12,332 nt of DNA, from the NCBI GenBank assembly GCA_035301285.1, contig DATGUN010000011.1:1-12332 (forward strand), in the 5' to 3' direction. The notes under the pieces were generated by a model. The model had not been told where the DNA came from and searched no databases. It was given only the letters and a program-made list of their open reading frames with translations. The DNA comes from DATGUN01 sp035301285. Its GTDB lineage: Bacteria; Bacillota; Bacilli; Bacillales; Amphibacillaceae. Position 1 is the first letter of the stretch, and every line of letters begins with the position of its first letter. The position numbers and the translations under genes were made by a program. This document shows, in pieces, positions 12,237-12,332 of the stretch.

Positions 12237-12332
12237 AGTTAAGTCCTCGATCGATTAGTATTCGTCAGCTTCACATGTCACCATGCTTCAACCCCGAACC
12301 TATCTACCTCATCGTCTCTGAGGGATCTTACT
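12237..12332 (-). rRNA. 23S ribosomal RNA, 3' end (partial)
   Basis: The minus strand from 12332 reads the conserved last ~95 nt of bacterial 23S rRNA. Landmarks are GATCCCTCAGAGACGATGAG, GTAGATAGGTTCGGGGT, AAGCATGGTGACATGTG, GCTGACGAATACTAATCGAT and CGAGGACTTAAC. The mature 3' end is placed near 12237 by comparison with the usual Bacillus end and may be off by a few bases. The gene continues beyond the right edge. Confidence 0.96.

Overview
The window reads as a chromosomal segment of a low-GC, endospore-forming Firmicute of the Bacillaceae. The evidence is a small acid-soluble spore protein gene of the SspP type, a YtvI-type sporulation membrane protein, a Bacillus-like cold-shock protein, a PpaC-type pyrophosphatase, and a tRNA array in nearly the order of the Bacillus subtilis trnD cluster. 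The acidic lean of several proteins would fit a halotolerant genus, but that is only an inference.

Layout. Positions 1-400 hold sspP on the minus strand, with a possible minus-strand promoter before it that fires off the left edge. Positions 540-945 hold a cold-shock gene with an extended -10 promoter, a leader of about 115 nt and a strong terminator. Acetyl-CoA synthetase (acs, 1047-3005, minus) follows, with a good sigma-A promoter, a near-consensus CcpA cre site just downstream of it, and a long wobble-rich terminator. Next come Mn-dependent inorganic pyrophosphatase (ppaC, 3346-4281, minus) and a divergent FAD-dependent oxidoreductase (4551-5663, plus). Acs releases pyrophosphate and PpaC hydrolyses it, so the two adjacent genes are functionally complementary, although they appear to be transcribed separately. 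Positions 5775-9730 carry a one-pass membrane protein, a YczE-like membrane protein (minus), an unrecognised four-helix membrane protein, a class D sortase without a visible substrate, and ytvI. Most of these are single-gene units with their own terminators.

Positions 9864-12332, all on the minus strand, are an rRNA/tRNA region. The 3' end of 23S rRNA (about 12237-12332) is followed by a 309-bp spacer with a candidate promoter and a boxA-like element, and then by 14 tRNAs: Asn, Ser, Glu, Val, fMet, Asp, Phe, Tyr, Trp, His, Gln, Gly, Cys, Leu. A strong terminator at 9864-9897 ends the unit. No 5S rRNA gene lies between the 23S and the first tRNA, and the Thr and second Leu genes expected from trnD are missing.

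The most unusual structure is in the tRNA array. The spacers before tRNA-fMet and tRNA-Phe have expanded into tandem repeats of 155 bp (three copies) and 159 bp (two copies). Each extra unit carries the truncated 5' end of the tRNA next to it. The two arrays share a related leader element and the same junction sequence, with a degenerate relative before tRNA-Asn.
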